Assembly (NCBI GenBank): GCA_022241785.1
Contig: JAKOMP010000026.1
Coordinates: forward strand, 1-60,663
Source of the DNA: Cyanocohniella sp. LLY
Lineage (GTDB): Bacteria > Cyanobacteriota > Cyanobacteriia > Cyanobacteriales > Nostocaceae
Direction: 5' to 3'
DNA: 60,663 nt
This document shows positions 7,434 through 16,022 of the stretch, in pieces (position 1 is the first letter of the stretch; each line of letters starts with the position of its first letter). Below the pieces are notes generated by a model, which worked only from the letters and a program-made list of their open reading frames with translations, did not search any database and was not told the DNA's origin. Both the position numbers and the translations under genes were made by a program.

Positions 7434-9095
7434 GTGAACTTCTTACCCCACCCAGAAAACCATTCGTGGCATAATTTTAATGAGCCGACGGCAGAAGAAC
7501 TGCATCTAGTCGAGGCTAACGAGTTTCTACCCCGTCTGAGTAAATGGACAAATATCGGAGCCATATTTTTACTGACTATATTTATAGCCGGGGCTGGTCT
7601 CACATCTATTTTAAATTACAAAGTTACAGTTAAAGCCCCGGCAAGTATCCGACCAAAAGGGGAACTGCGGGTTGTGCAATCTGCCGTGGTGGGAACCGTG
7701 CAAAAAATCACCGTGCGAGAAAATCAAGTGGTGAATCAAGGCGATCCGATTGCTTACGTTGATGATTCCCGACTCCAGACACAAAAAAGCCAACTAGAAA
7801 ACAGTATTCAGCAGACTCAATTACAACTGAATCAAATTGATGCTCAATTCAATGAAATCGGCAATCAAATTTTGGCGCAACGAACCTTAGTCAACCGGAC
7901 AATGATTGCTGCTCGAGCCGAACTTACTGCGACTGAGCGCCAATATGAAGATCAGCGAATTACAACTACAGCTGATCTGACACAAGCAGAAGCCGCCTGG
8001 AATTTAGCGAAAGTGCAACGCGATCGCTTGCAGCAAAATAATTTATTAACTGCAACTGTACAAGAAGCAGAATTAGCTTTGGATTTAGCCAAGATACAAC
8101 GCGATCGCTTGCAGCAGGATAATTTGATCGCTGCGACTGTACAAGAAGCAGAAGTAGCTTTGAATTTAGCCAAGATACAATACGACCGATTACAGTCAGT
8201 AATTGCATCAGGAGCAATTTCGCGCAGTTTATTTGAGGAAAAAGAACAAGACGTTAAGTCTGCCCAAGCCAAGCTAGAACAAGCCAAAGCTAATGCGAAA
8301 AACTTAATGGAAGAAAGAGAACAAGCCGTTAAGTCTGCCCAAGCCAAGCTAGAACAAGCCAAAGCTAATGCCAAAGACTTAATGGAGGAAAAAGAACAAG
8401 CCTTACACGTGGCGCAAATCAACCGGGAAAAAGCTAAAACCACTATCAATCCTAGTCAGGCTGCTGTCACCGTAGCATCTGAACGAATTAAGCAGGAACA
8501 AGCAAGTGGAGAAGCTACTTTAGCCAGTTTAAATCGAGAACGAGAAACCCTACTTCAGCAGCGTCTAGAACTGCAAAAGCAACTGACTCAGGCGCGCAAA
8601 GAACTACAACAGGTAGAAACTGACCTACATCAGAGTGTGATTCGCGCACCAATTACAGGTACCGTGTTGCAATTGAATCTGCGTAATCCTGGGCAAGTAG
8701 TACAAACCACTCAACCCATTGCTCAAATTGCCCCTTTTAATGCGCCATTACTGATTAGAACTTTTGTCAAAGCTCAAGATATCGACAAAGTAAAACCTGG
8801 TCAAAAAGTGCAAATGCAGGTTTCCGCTTGTCCTTATCCAGAATATGGTACTCTCCACGGGACAGTGAGAACCATTGCCCCAGATGCCTTACCAATGGGC
8901 AACAATAGCGCCGAGCAAAAAACTACTCAGGTTGCCTATGAAGCAATGATTGAGCCAAAAACCACATATGTAGGTAGAGGCGATCGTCAATGTCATCTCA
9001 AAGCTGGTATGGAAGGTAGAGCCGATATTATTTCCCGTCAAGAAACGGTACTTCAATTTATTCTCCGCAAAGCTAGATTGCTTGTAGATGTTTAA
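7434..9095 (+). CDS. HlyD-family membrane fusion (adaptor) protein
   Basis: A 553-residue periplasmic adaptor for the exporter encoded next to it. Order: cytosolic start, one membrane span at about 41-60, a lipoyl/barrel half (VQSAVVGTVQKITVRENQVV), a very long coiled coil from about 115 to 390, and the second lipoyl half SVIRAPITGTVLQLNLRNPGQVV followed by a beta-barrel domain. The coiled coil contains internal duplications visible in the DNA: near-identical blocks at about 8015-8180 (RDRLQQ units) and 8245-8395 (KSAQAKLEQAKANAK units), which lengthen the hairpin. The start codon is GTG at 7434. It should link the inner-membrane ABC exporter to an outer-membrane TolC-type channel, which is not encoded in this window. 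Confidence 0.9.
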   Translation: MNFLPHPENHSWHNFNEPTAEELHLVEANEFLPRLSKWTNIGAIFLLTIFIAGAGLTSILNYKVTVKAPASIRPKGELRVVQSAVVGTVQKITVRENQVVNQGDPIAYVDDSRLQTQKSQLENSIQQTQLQLNQIDAQFNEIGNQILAQRTLVNRTMIAARAELTATERQYEDQRITTTADLTQAEAAWNLAKVQRDRLQQNNLLTATVQEAELALDLAKIQRDRLQQDNLIAATVQEAEVALNLAKIQYDRLQSVIASGAISRSLFEEKEQDVKSAQAKLEQAKANAKNLMEEREQAVKSAQAKLEQAKANAKDLMEEKEQALHVAQINREKAKTTINPSQAAVTVASERIKQEQASGEATLASLNRERETLLQQRLELQKQLTQARKELQQVETDLHQSVIRAPITGTVLQLNLRNPGQVVQTTQPIAQIAPFNAPLLIRTFVKAQDIDKVKPGQKVQMQVSACPYPEYGTLHGTVRTIAPDALPMGNNSAEQKTTQVAYEAMIEPKTTYVGRGDRQCHLKAGMEGRADIISRQETVLQFILRKARLLVDV

Positions 9096-9100
9096 CTTTT

Positions 9101-9180
9101 AGGACTAGGGGCTAGGGACTAGGGAACTCGGGGCCCCCTCTGGGGATAAGGGGCAAAAGGGGTAATAGGGACTGGGGACT
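9101..9180. repeat. Short tandem GGGACTA-type repeat
   Basis: The gap between adaptor and exporter holds repeated GGGACTAGGG/GGGGACT units, typical of the short heptamer repeats scattered through Nostoc-like genomes. A related short run follows the gene ending at 41813. Confidence 0.5.
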
Positions 9181-9207
9181 ACGAATTAAGAACATTTATC
9201 AGGTCTG

Positions 9208-11382
9208 GTGTCCATGTTTGGTCTATTCAAACCTCTTAGTAATTACCCGTGCGTTTTACAGTTAAGTGAAGAAGACTGTGGTGCAGCTTGTCTAGCTTCC
9301 ATCTGCAAATATTATGGACGGTTTTTAAGTATTAATCGCAGTCGAGAAGCGGTAGGAACTGGACAACTAGGAACAACTTTATTAGGTCTAAAACGTGGTT
9401 GTGAGAATCTGGGTTTTAATGCCAGAGCAGTGAAAGCTTCGCCAGAAATTATAGACAGAATTAAAGAAGTACAGTTGCCAGCCATCATCCATTGGCAAGG
9501 CTATCATTGGGTGGTTTTATATAACCAACGAGGCAAAAAGTACGCCATTGCTGATCCGTCGGTGGGCATCCGTTATGTTACCCGCGACGAGTTAACAGCC
9601 GCTTGGAATGGGGTGATGCTGTTACTAGAACCAGATCCAGAGCGCTTTTTTGATCAGCCCCAAGATAAACCAATGGGTGGTTTGGGACGCTTTATTAAGC
9701 GTATTCTGCCTTATCGTGGTTTGCTAAGTCAGGTCTTATCGATCAACGTTGTCTTAGGTATACTCGCTTTGGGTACTCCCGTTTTAATCCAACTGCTGAC
9801 AGATGATGTGCTGATTCGGGGAGATACTCAGTTACTCACTGTTGTGGTGGCCGCAGTTGTGGTAATGACTGTATTCAGCAGTACTCTAGAATTTTTGCAA
9901 TCTACGATGATTGCTCACTTTAGTCAAAGGCTGCAATTAGGATTAGTTTTGGAGTTTGGACGGAAAATTCTCCAGTTGCCTTTAAATTACTACGAAGCCC
10001 GTCGTAGTGGTGAAATTACTAGCCGATTACGAGATATTAATGATATTAACCAGTTAGTATCGCAGATAGTAATTCTTTTACCTAGCCAGTTTTTTATTGC
10101 AGTAATTTCTTTTTTCTTAATGCTGTTTTATAGCTGGCAGTTGACACTAGCAGTGATATTTTTTGGTGCTTTAATGACTTTATCCACCTTGCCTTTTTTA
10201 CCTATTCTTCAACAAAAGACGCGTAATCTTTTAGTTTTAGGAGCAGAAAATCAAGGCGTATTAGTGGAAACATTTAAGGGGGCGCAAGTACTAAAAACTA
10301 CAAATGCTGCGCCTCAATTTTGGGAAGAATTTCAAAGTCGTTTTGGTCGCCTGGCTAATTTAACATTTAGTACTGTGCAAATCGGAATTATTAACAGTAC
10401 TCTGGCGAGACTATTTTCGACGATTGGTGGTGTGGCTTTATTAGGACTAGGCAGCATTCTAGTGATTCGGGGACAATTAACGATTGGTCAAATGCTGGCT
10501 TTTAATGCTTTGCAAATCAATGTTCTGAATTTGGTTAATTCAGTAGTTGGTTTAGTTGACGACTATTTTCGTTCTCAAACAGCCATTTCTCGCCTCTTAG
10601 AAGTAATCGATGCTACACCAGAAGTGGTGGGAGGTAGCCAAAAGCCTGTAGCCCAAATATCGGGGAGTGCAGATATTCATTGTTCCCACATGACATTTCA
10701 TCATGCCGGCAGAATTGACTTATTAGAAGATTTTTCGATTAAGCTTCCTGGTGGACAGGCGATCGCCTTAATTGGTAAATCTGGTTGTGGCAAAAGTACT
10801 TTAGCCAAGCTGATAGCAGGCTTATATCAACCGACTTCTGGCAATATCCGCATTGGTTTGTACAATCTCCAAGATTTGGCTCTTGATTGTCTCAGACAAC
10901 AGGTGGTGTATGTACCCCAAGAACCTCATTTCTGGAGTCGCTCAATTTTAGAGAATTTTCGCTTAGGAATGCCCCATATCCCCTTTGAGGAAATTGTCCA
11001 CGCTTGCCATATCGCTGATGCTGACAGCTTTATCAGTCAACTACCCAATAAATACCAAACCGTGTTGGGCGAATTTGGAGCCAATCTTTCTGGTGGACAA
11101 AGACAAAGATTAGCGATCGCCAGAGGCATTCTCACTAATCCACCTGTACTAATTTTAGACGAAGCCACCGCAGGGCTAGACCCAGTTAGTGAAGCTAGCG
11201 TCTTAGATCAGATATTAGAATATCGCAAAGGCAAAACTACAATCCTCATAACTCACCGTCCCAGTGTCATCCATCGAGCTGATTGGATTGTGATGTTAGA
11301 AAAAGGACAAGTTCAATTACAAGGTACTCAAGATACTTTTATATCGCATCAAGGAGAGCATTTAAAATTTTTAGCATTATAA
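9208..11382 (+). CDS. Peptidase-containing ABC exporter (C39 PCAT) for double-glycine peptides
   Basis: A 724-residue bacteriocin-type exporter. The N-terminal C39 peptidase has Cys24 in SEEDCGAACLA, His100 in GYHWVVLY and Asp116 in IADPSVG, with the oxyanion Gln18. Six membrane spans follow (about 165-445). The ATPase domain has Walker A LIGKSGCGKST, signature LSGGQRQRLAIARG and Walker B VLILDEATAGLD. It cuts leaders after Gly-Gly and exports the core with the adjacent HlyD protein. Start GTG 9208 or ATG 9214. The neighbouring CTB precursors are its obvious substrates. The Gly-Gly precursors at 51.5-55 kb have no exporter of their own nearby and might use it too, which is an inference. Confidence 0.92.
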   Translation: MSMFGLFKPLSNYPCVLQLSEEDCGAACLASICKYYGRFLSINRSREAVGTGQLGTTLLGLKRGCENLGFNARAVKASPEIIDRIKEVQLPAIIHWQGYHWVVLYNQRGKKYAIADPSVGIRYVTRDELTAAWNGVMLLLEPDPERFFDQPQDKPMGGLGRFIKRILPYRGLLSQVLSINVVLGILALGTPVLIQLLTDDVLIRGDTQLLTVVVAAVVVMTVFSSTLEFLQSTMIAHFSQRLQLGLVLEFGRKILQLPLNYYEARRSGEITSRLRDINDINQLVSQIVILLPSQFFIAVISFFLMLFYSWQLTLAVIFFGALMTLSTLPFLPILQQKTRNLLVLGAENQGVLVETFKGAQVLKTTNAAPQFWEEFQSRFGRLANLTFSTVQIGIINSTLARLFSTIGGVALLGLGSILVIRGQLTIGQMLAFNALQINVLNLVNSVVGLVDDYFRSQTAISRLLEVIDATPEVVGGSQKPVAQISGSADIHCSHMTFHHAGRIDLLEDFSIKLPGGQAIALIGKSGCGKSTLAKLIAGLYQPTSGNIRIGLYNLQDLALDCLRQQVVYVPQEPHFWSRSILENFRLGMPHIPFEEIVHACHIADADSFISQLPNKYQTVLGEFGANLSGGQRQRLAIARGILTNPPVLILDEATAGLDPVSEASVLDQILEYRKGKTTILITHRPSVIHRADWIVMLEKGQVQLQGTQDTFISHQGEHLKFLAL

Positions 11383-11665
11383 AATTGTTGAGGATTATTT
11401 TCCTAAGATGTTAATTCATGATTATTGGATAAATCTGATCATTCTTGTGGATTGTCACCAAGATTCTCATTTAAATTAATACAAATATTTTTTTAAATTA
11501 AATATTAGTAAATTCAGGGGGTCACAATTTATGGCTCTTTATTCTGCTGCAAAATAATAGAATATGCATATAAAATATTATTATAAATCAAAAGAAATAG
11601 ATCGTTTTTATTATTTTATATCTTGAGAGTAATTTAAATCATCAGAGAATAATTAATAATTAAAA
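11383..11665. other. AT-rich gap before CTB precursor 2
   Basis: No gene is seen. The sequence is strongly AT-rich with A/T runs, leading to the inverted repeat at 11666-11687. Confidence 0.4.
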
Positions 11666-11687
11666 CATAGGTAATTACACACCTATG
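11666..11687. promoter_or_regulatory. Inverted repeat CATAGGT-N8-ACCTATG upstream of CTB precursor 2
   Basis: A perfect 7-bp inverted repeat with an AATTACAC spacer, 23 bases before ATG 11711. An almost identical element precedes the gene at 13056 and a shorter one precedes 6264. The shared sequence and similar placement suggest a common operator or 5' hairpin for the CTB genes. Confidence 0.55.
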
Positions 11688-11710
11688 TAAATTAGTGAGG
11701 TCAAGAATCC

Positions 11711-11938
11711 ATGTTAAAACAAATCATCGCATCTGAGTTACTAGAAGATTTATCTCCAGAACAACAACAACTTCTTTCTGGTGGAAAAAGTCAAACTAAT
11801 GGCGAAAATGGAGAAGATAATAATGATGATGATGAGCAAGAGAAGGAGTTTCCAAGCGGCTCCAAGGTTCGTCGTTATCCCATCCGGCTTACTGGAATCC
11901 TTACAGTAGTTAAGCCAAAAAAAGACAAAAAAGACTAG
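11711..11938 (+). CDS. CTB-type double-glycine peptide precursor 2
   Basis: A 75-residue precursor. Leader MLKQIIASELLEDLSPEQQQ, then LLSGG at residues 21-25. The core is first very acidic (NGENGEDNNDDDEQEKE) and then basic, with the segment YPIRLTGILTVV and a Lys/Asp tail. The YPIRLTG part resembles FPVRIFGF in precursor 3, so the two cores are related. There is no cysteine. The upstream GTGAGGTCAAGAATCC has a weak ribosome site. It lies just downstream of the exporter gene on the same strand. Confidence 0.7.
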   Translation: MLKQIIASELLEDLSPEQQQLLSGGKSQTNGENGEDNNDDDEQEKEFPSGSKVRRYPIRLTGILTVVKPKKDKKD

Positions 11939-12022
11939 TCAATTAGGTTAAACCTAGCAATTTTTGGAGTGAGGAAAACAGCCATATAATTCGCTCATAA
12001 TAAATTAGTTTTTGAGTGGAGT

Positions 12023-12090
12023 TTGGCAGTTTGATGCTGTCTTATTGAGGCATAAAAATATTAGCCTAGAGACAAAACAAAAACTGCCAA
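12023..12090 (+). promoter_or_regulatory. Long-range stem-loop between CTB precursors 2 and 3
   Basis: TTGGCAGTTT at 12023-12032 pairs perfectly with AAACTGCCAA at 12081-12090. The 48-base loop can form an inner AGGC/GCCT stem. The layout resembles the stem-loops between the precursor genes at 52.7-54.2 kb. Confidence 0.45.
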
Positions 12091-12143
12091 TATATGGCTG
12101 TCATCAAAATTATGATCTACACATTTTATTGAGGCAATAAATT

Positions 12144-12371
12144 ATGTCATTTCATAACATTAAATCCGATTTATTTGCGGAGCTATCCGCAGAAGAACAA
12201 CAAAATTTATCTGGTGGAAGAAGATCCTGGGGTGGGCAATCTCGACCTGATGTTACCGTGAATGGTACGTTGACTGATTCTAGTGGTAACAGTTTCCCAG
12301 TTCGCATTTTCGGCTTCATTGCAGGGCCACGTGGCAGAAGACCAAAAACACGCTCTTTTAATCGTTGCTAA
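12144..12371 (+). CDS. CTB-type double-glycine peptide precursor 3
   Basis: A 75-residue precursor with leader ending SAEEQQNLSGG at residue 25. The core begins RRSWGGQSRP, is Ser/Thr/Arg-rich, contains FPVRIFGFIAG and ends with a single cysteine (SFNRC). A lone C-terminal cysteine would allow a disulfide-linked dimer but no internal bridge. It shares its leader with the other CTB peptides and part of its core with precursor 2. Confidence 0.7.
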   Translation: MSFHNIKSDLFAELSAEEQQNLSGGRRSWGGQSRPDVTVNGTLTDSSGNSFPVRIFGFIAGPRGRRPKTRSFNRC

Positions 12372-12446
12372 GAATGCAGACAAAGAATAGTTGTAAAGGA
12401 TACTTGGTAAGTATTCTAGTAAACATTAAAGTCCTTTTAATATCAT

Positions 12447-12482
12447 CATCTCATTTTTACTCTATTAGAAAAGTATGAGATG
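12447..12482 (+). terminator. Stem-loop after CTB precursor 3
   Basis: CATCTCAT at 12447-12454 pairs with ATGAGATG at 12475-12482, extended by TTTT/AAAA. It is not followed by a clear T-run, so it may be an RNA-stabilising hairpin rather than a strict terminator. Confidence 0.4.
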
Positions 12483-12760
12483 TAAAACCTTTCTCCTGCT
12501 GGGCTACGGTGTACACGCAAGTCGGAAAATTTCATGTCCGGTTGTTTTTTACTGATAGGGTGTCGGTATGGACTTTAGTCCTAGCACCGGAAAACATTGA
12601 TGGTGCTTGCTTTGCACTGCGCGACAACACACCCTAAGCGTTCGCGGATATGCATACGGCAGGCACTCTACGTTTTAAACGCAGCCATGCCTGTCAGAGC
12701 TTTACACTTTAGCGACACGTTATTCCGTAATTTGTGCGTAAGTCCTATTAGCCTGTTGGG
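12483..12760. repeat. Composite patch of dispersed repeats
   Basis: Non-coding, more GC-rich patch. It includes TACACGCAAGTCGG...CATGTCCGGTT (similar in style to conserved parts of group II introns, not proven), a family D repeat at 12655-12705 and the end of a family A MITE at 12734-12746 (GTGCGTAAGTCCT). It appears to be several repeats inserted next to each other between CTB genes. Confidence 0.45.
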
Positions 12761-12981
12761 GGAGAGGCTTTATCTATTTTTTTATGTCTATTTATGAGTA
12801 AATACAGAACATTAATAGACAGAATTATCAAATTTAATCTAAAGATATTTAGTCTCTAAAAATCACAATTTTAACTTGAATTAAATTTGAATTTATCATG
12901 AGTCAAAAGATAGAAATATGATTATTTTTTTTATAACCTTGGGATCATTTAATCTCCGGCAAATATGTTTAGAAATAAAAG

Positions 12982-13002
12982 TATAGGTAATACACACCTA
13001 TA
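12982..13002. promoter_or_regulatory. Inverted repeat TATAGGT-N7-ACCTATA upstream of CTB precursor 4
   Basis: A perfect 7-bp inverted repeat with spacer AATACAC, 53 bases before ATG 13056. It is nearly identical to the element at 11666-11687. Confidence 0.55.
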
Positions 13003-13055
13003 TTCCTTTTTGCTTAAGTGTGTACAACCCACAAATAAAATCGAGGTAAAAGATT

Positions 13056-13238
13056 ATGTCAAATCAAGTCATTCAATCTAATTTATTGGTGGATTTATCT
13101 ACAGAAGAGCAAGAGCATGTGTCCGGAGGACGTGGTTTCGGGTGGGGTGGCGGTCACCATAGAAGAGGTTGGTGGGGTGGCGGTCACCACAGAAGAGGTT
13201 GGTGGGGTGGCGGTCACCACAGAAGAGGTTGGTGGTAA
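13056..13238 (+). CDS. CTB-type precursor 4 with triple Gly/His/Arg/Trp repeat
   Basis: A 60-residue precursor. Leader MSNQVIQSNLLVDLSTEEQE, then HVSGG at residues 21-25. The core is RGFGW followed by three copies of GGGHHRRGWW, encoded by nearly perfect 30-base tandem repeats. This gives a small, very cationic, Trp- and His-rich peptide without cysteine, a composition seen in antimicrobial or metal-binding peptides. Repeat number could change by slippage. Function is not known. Confidence 0.7.
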   Translation: MSNQVIQSNLLVDLSTEEQEHVSGGRGFGWGGGHHRRGWWGGGHHRRGWWGGGHHRRGWW

Positions 13239-13384
13239 ATTGGCTAAGTCTACAATCTGTGTAATTCCATAGTTTTATCACTGATCACAAACAATAAGGA
13301 AACAAGAACATATCAACAACTTTTTTCGGCACACTCAAGGTTACGGTTACAGTCACCAAGTCTGCAAACGCATATTCTTAGAAG

Positions 13385-13410
13385 CGAAGCCTCAATGGCT
13401 TCGTTTTTTT
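13385..13410 (+). terminator. Rho-independent terminator at the end of the CTB locus
   Basis: CGAAGCC and GGCTTCG form a 7-bp stem with loop TCAAT, followed by seven T residues. It closes the CTB region before the convergent hydrolase gene. Confidence 0.75.
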
Positions 13411-13476
13411 CAACGAATTAGTCCATTAAATATACGCCTAGTACAAGTCAGCATGAAAATTTATCGTCCCTAGCCT

Positions 13477-14376
13477 TTAGCCCCTCTTTTCCATCTCCCA
13501 AATCCAATCTTGTAAAATAGGATTGACTAACTCAGGTGCTTCATCTTGAGGGCAATGTCCCACCCCTTCTAGGGGAATGAATTTTAGCACTTGTGGGTAG
13601 TTAGCTAGTTCTCGACCTAAGCTAATTGGCTCCCAAGGGTCAGCTGTTCCCCATAAAATAATTGCCGGACAAGATAATAAAGGTAACAAATCCTCTGGTA
13701 AGGGGCCTGTAGAATAAGCAGTAAAAGCGAGAAACACAGCTACAGCGCCTGGGTCTTTTGCAGGTGCGGTGAGAATATCTACTAACTCATCTGTTACTAT
13801 CTCTGCATTTGCGTAGGCTTGCAGCAAAATCTTTCTGACTGTTTTCGGTTTAGCAACTTGATTGAAAAAAAAGTTACCCACTGGTTTGATAGATAATATT
13901 TGTTGGAGAATGGGCGCTCCGAAGCGACGAGACCAGGGTAGTGTAGCCCGTTTGCGATCGTGTAACAACCGTAAGGAGCAGTTGAGTAAAGCTACTCCTA
14001 AAGCTATATCCGGGTTGCTGACTGCTGCTTGCATAGCCACAATACAGCCAATGGAATTTCCTACTAAAAAAGCAGGCCCACCCACTACTTCACGGCAAAA
14101 ATCTGCTAACTGCTGTCCCCAATTTTCTAGTGTGTAAGCAATTTTTTCCCCCGGTTGAGGTTTAGCTGAAGCACCGAAGCCAATCAAATCAATAGCAAAG
14201 ACACGACAATTTTCTGCTAAAACGGGGATATTTTTGCGCCAGTGCCACCAAGAAGCGCCAAAGCCATGTACTAAAACTACCGCAGGGCCATTACTTCCTT
14301 GACTCTGATAGCAAATGGGGAAGCCTTGCCACATCCAAGTTTTACTTGGGGTAAAAGTGTTTGTAGATGCCATCAT
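13477..14376 (-). CDS. Alpha/beta-fold hydrolase
   Basis: A 299-residue alpha/beta hydrolase with nucleophile Ser108 in VGNSIGC, oxyanion region HGFGASWWHWR, acid Asp246 in WGTADPWEP and His274 in GVGHCPQDEA. The overall pattern resembles the cyanobacterial/plant group that includes pheophytinase-like and haloalkane-dehalogenase-like proteins; the substrate cannot be told. No signal peptide is visible, so it should be cytosolic. Start ATG at 14376; the second codon is also Met. Confidence 0.82.
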   Translation of the reverse strand: MMASTNTFTPSKTWMWQGFPICYQSQGSNGPAVVLVHGFGASWWHWRKNIPVLAENCRVFAIDLIGFGASAKPQPGEKIAYTLENWGQQLADFCREVVGGPAFLVGNSIGCIVAMQAAVSNPDIALGVALLNCSLRLLHDRKRATLPWSRRFGAPILQQILSIKPVGNFFFNQVAKPKTVRKILLQAYANAEIVTDELVDILTAPAKDPGAVAVFLAFTAYSTGPLPEDLLPLLSCPAIILWGTADPWEPISLGRELANYPQVLKFIPLEGVGHCPQDEAPELVNPILQDWIWEMEKRG

Positions 14377-14770
14377 TGTTAATTTATGTATATATAGCTC
14401 GAAGAAGCAAGAAAATGTTGTATCAAAAATTTATTTATGAGAATTTACATTTTTTAATGTTAGCGCGGTCTGGAACTAGCTATTACATCAAGTTGATAAC
14501 TGTTGGTTAGTACTTTAGGGAACAAGTCTTAAATGGACATCTTCTGTCAGTTTAGCCATTGCACTTCCAAAACAAACAGCTACCATTGCCAAATAAGAAA
14601 GGTACTACTTCTGTTATCTTTACTATTGAAGTCTTTCAAAAACTATCCAAACCTATGGAAAAAGGTTGATAATAAGTAGACAATCAATTTAACCAGCTGA
14701 TATTAGCAGCATCAATGTGTACAGTAGTTGCAACTCGAATAACTATTTTTTGTATTTGACGCATCCGTCT
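14377..14770. other. Gap between divergent genes
   Basis: 394 bases with no gene seen. It lies between the minus-strand hydrolase and a plus-strand small secreted protein, so it should hold both promoters. No clear operator or repeat was noticed. Confidence 0.4.
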
Positions 14771-15010
14771 ATGGATAGAAAAACTAAACGCCTGTTACTG
14801 CTAGTTGTTTCCTGTAGTCTAACTGGTGTACTTCTCGGAGGTACATCAAGTTGGGCAGAAAGCAAGATTTGCTTGCAATCTGATGAGGTTACAAGCGATT
14901 GTGTGACTAAAGATCCTGTACAAAAGACTGTCCAAGGAATGAGTACTGGTTTATTAGCAGGGGCGGGCGCGGCTTGCTGTGTAGCCTGGAATGCACGTCA
15001 CGACAATTAA
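14771..15010 (+). CDS. Small secreted protein of unknown function
   Basis: A 79-residue protein if started at ATG 14771; an upstream ATG at 14717 would add an unlikely 18-residue extension. MDRKTKRLLLLVVSCSLTGV begins a typical signal peptide ending near SSWAES. The mature part is about 52 residues with four cysteines (ICLQ, DCVTK, ACCVAW), which could form disulfides, and a glycine/alanine-rich hydrophobic stretch LLAGAGAACCV. I do not recognise a family. It converges with the GDYXXLXY gene downstream. Confidence 0.55.
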   Translation: MDRKTKRLLLLVVSCSLTGVLLGGTSSWAESKICLQSDEVTSDCVTKDPVQKTVQGMSTGLLAGAGAACCVAWNARHDN

Positions 15011-15078
15011 ACAAATATATTTATTCCCACAAGCGGGCTACATTCAGTTTGAGAGCTTGTGGGAATTTCCGCGTACTA

Positions 15079-15840
15079 TTAAAAGCGATAATTGCGATCG
15101 CGTACCCACAAACTCACAGGTACAGCGTTACCTTGAGGATCTACTCTGATTCTGACGGTAATGGGTCTAATTTGTCTACCTCTTGATCCTCTGATTTGCT
15201 GGGCAGATTCAAAGATATCGTTACTAATTTGCTGGCGTTCTTGTTCTGGTAGATAGTATGTTTCTACTCCATAAGTGATGGCATTATTTTGATACACACC
15301 CCTTAAGGCTACTTGATTACTGGGAAGAGACTGGGGTAAAGTACCATTTACTCGTACTGGTCTCCAAGCTCTAGGAACACCACCTTCTGAGAATTGTTGC
15401 TCTTGTAAAATCACATACAAGTTGGTTCCTGGTAGTAATTGTCTGTTTCTCCCTTGATTTCTCCTCAGTAAATCATCCCAACCGGGCAGCTTTCGTAAAT
15501 TGTCCACACGAGATATGTTGTAATCCAAGTTGAGGGAAAAGTCTTGCACCACATTGTTAGGATTTTGAGGCAAGGTTTGCAAAATTACATCCCTACCGGC
15601 AATGTTGGTGTACATGGCTTGAGTGGGAACTGCCAAAATGATGCCTGTTTGAATTAATAGGGGAATTAATAGCCGCCAAATAGGTAAAGGCTTGTTCGCT
15701 TTTTGTTCAGTTGCAATTAAGTAATCTCGAAAAGTCAGCTTCTCGGAAAACTCGACTTCCGGAGGCAATGTTTTCTTTTTACTCGATTCAGAGGCATCAC
15801 TTCTCATGAGCGTAGTCCTAAAATGAGGGTTATTTTTCAA
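15079..15840 (-). CDS. GDYXXLXY-domain membrane-anchored protein
   Basis: A 253-residue protein with a charged N-terminus, one membrane span around residues 55-78 (WRLLIPLLIQTGIILAVPT) and an outer domain. The segment FSLNLDYNIS near residue 103 is a degenerate version of the GDYxxLxY motif of this family. It is encoded just after a DUF2157 protein on the same strand, the pairing commonly seen for GDYXXLXY proteins, so the two probably act together in the membrane. The role is unknown. Confidence 0.75.
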   Translation of the reverse strand: MKNNPHFRTTLMRSDASESSKKKTLPPEVEFSEKLTFRDYLIATEQKANKPLPIWRLLIPLLIQTGIILAVPTQAMYTNIAGRDVILQTLPQNPNNVVQDFSLNLDYNISRVDNLRKLPGWDDLLRRNQGRNRQLLPGTNLYVILQEQQFSEGGVPRAWRPVRVNGTLPQSLPSNQVALRGVYQNNAITYGVETYYLPEQERQQISNDIFESAQQIRGSRGRQIRPITVRIRVDPQGNAVPVSLWVRDRNYRF

Positions 15841-16022
15841 AATGTTGTCTGGTATTTCCAGAATTAGGACTGACGCAGAGATCCTCTAAACAGGATGAAG
15901 TAAAGAGATTTTACAACCTAGTACAGTACGGGTTAAATAAACAGACCATTTGAGATCCATGAAAAGCCTATGAAATAAGCTTTTGACTTCACGGTGGTAC
16001 TAGTACCGCTACAAAAAAGTAA

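Noticed and set aside
7952-8449. Long minus-strand open frame opposite the HlyD gene
   Set aside because: It is the antisense of the repeated coiled-coil codons, rich in Ser/Leu/Ala/Cys, with no ribosome site.
12490-12560. Group II intron-like sequence (ACGCAAGTCGG...CATGTCCGGTT)
   Set aside because: Only one suggestive hairpin segment is present; no domain V or reverse transcriptase gene was found nearby.
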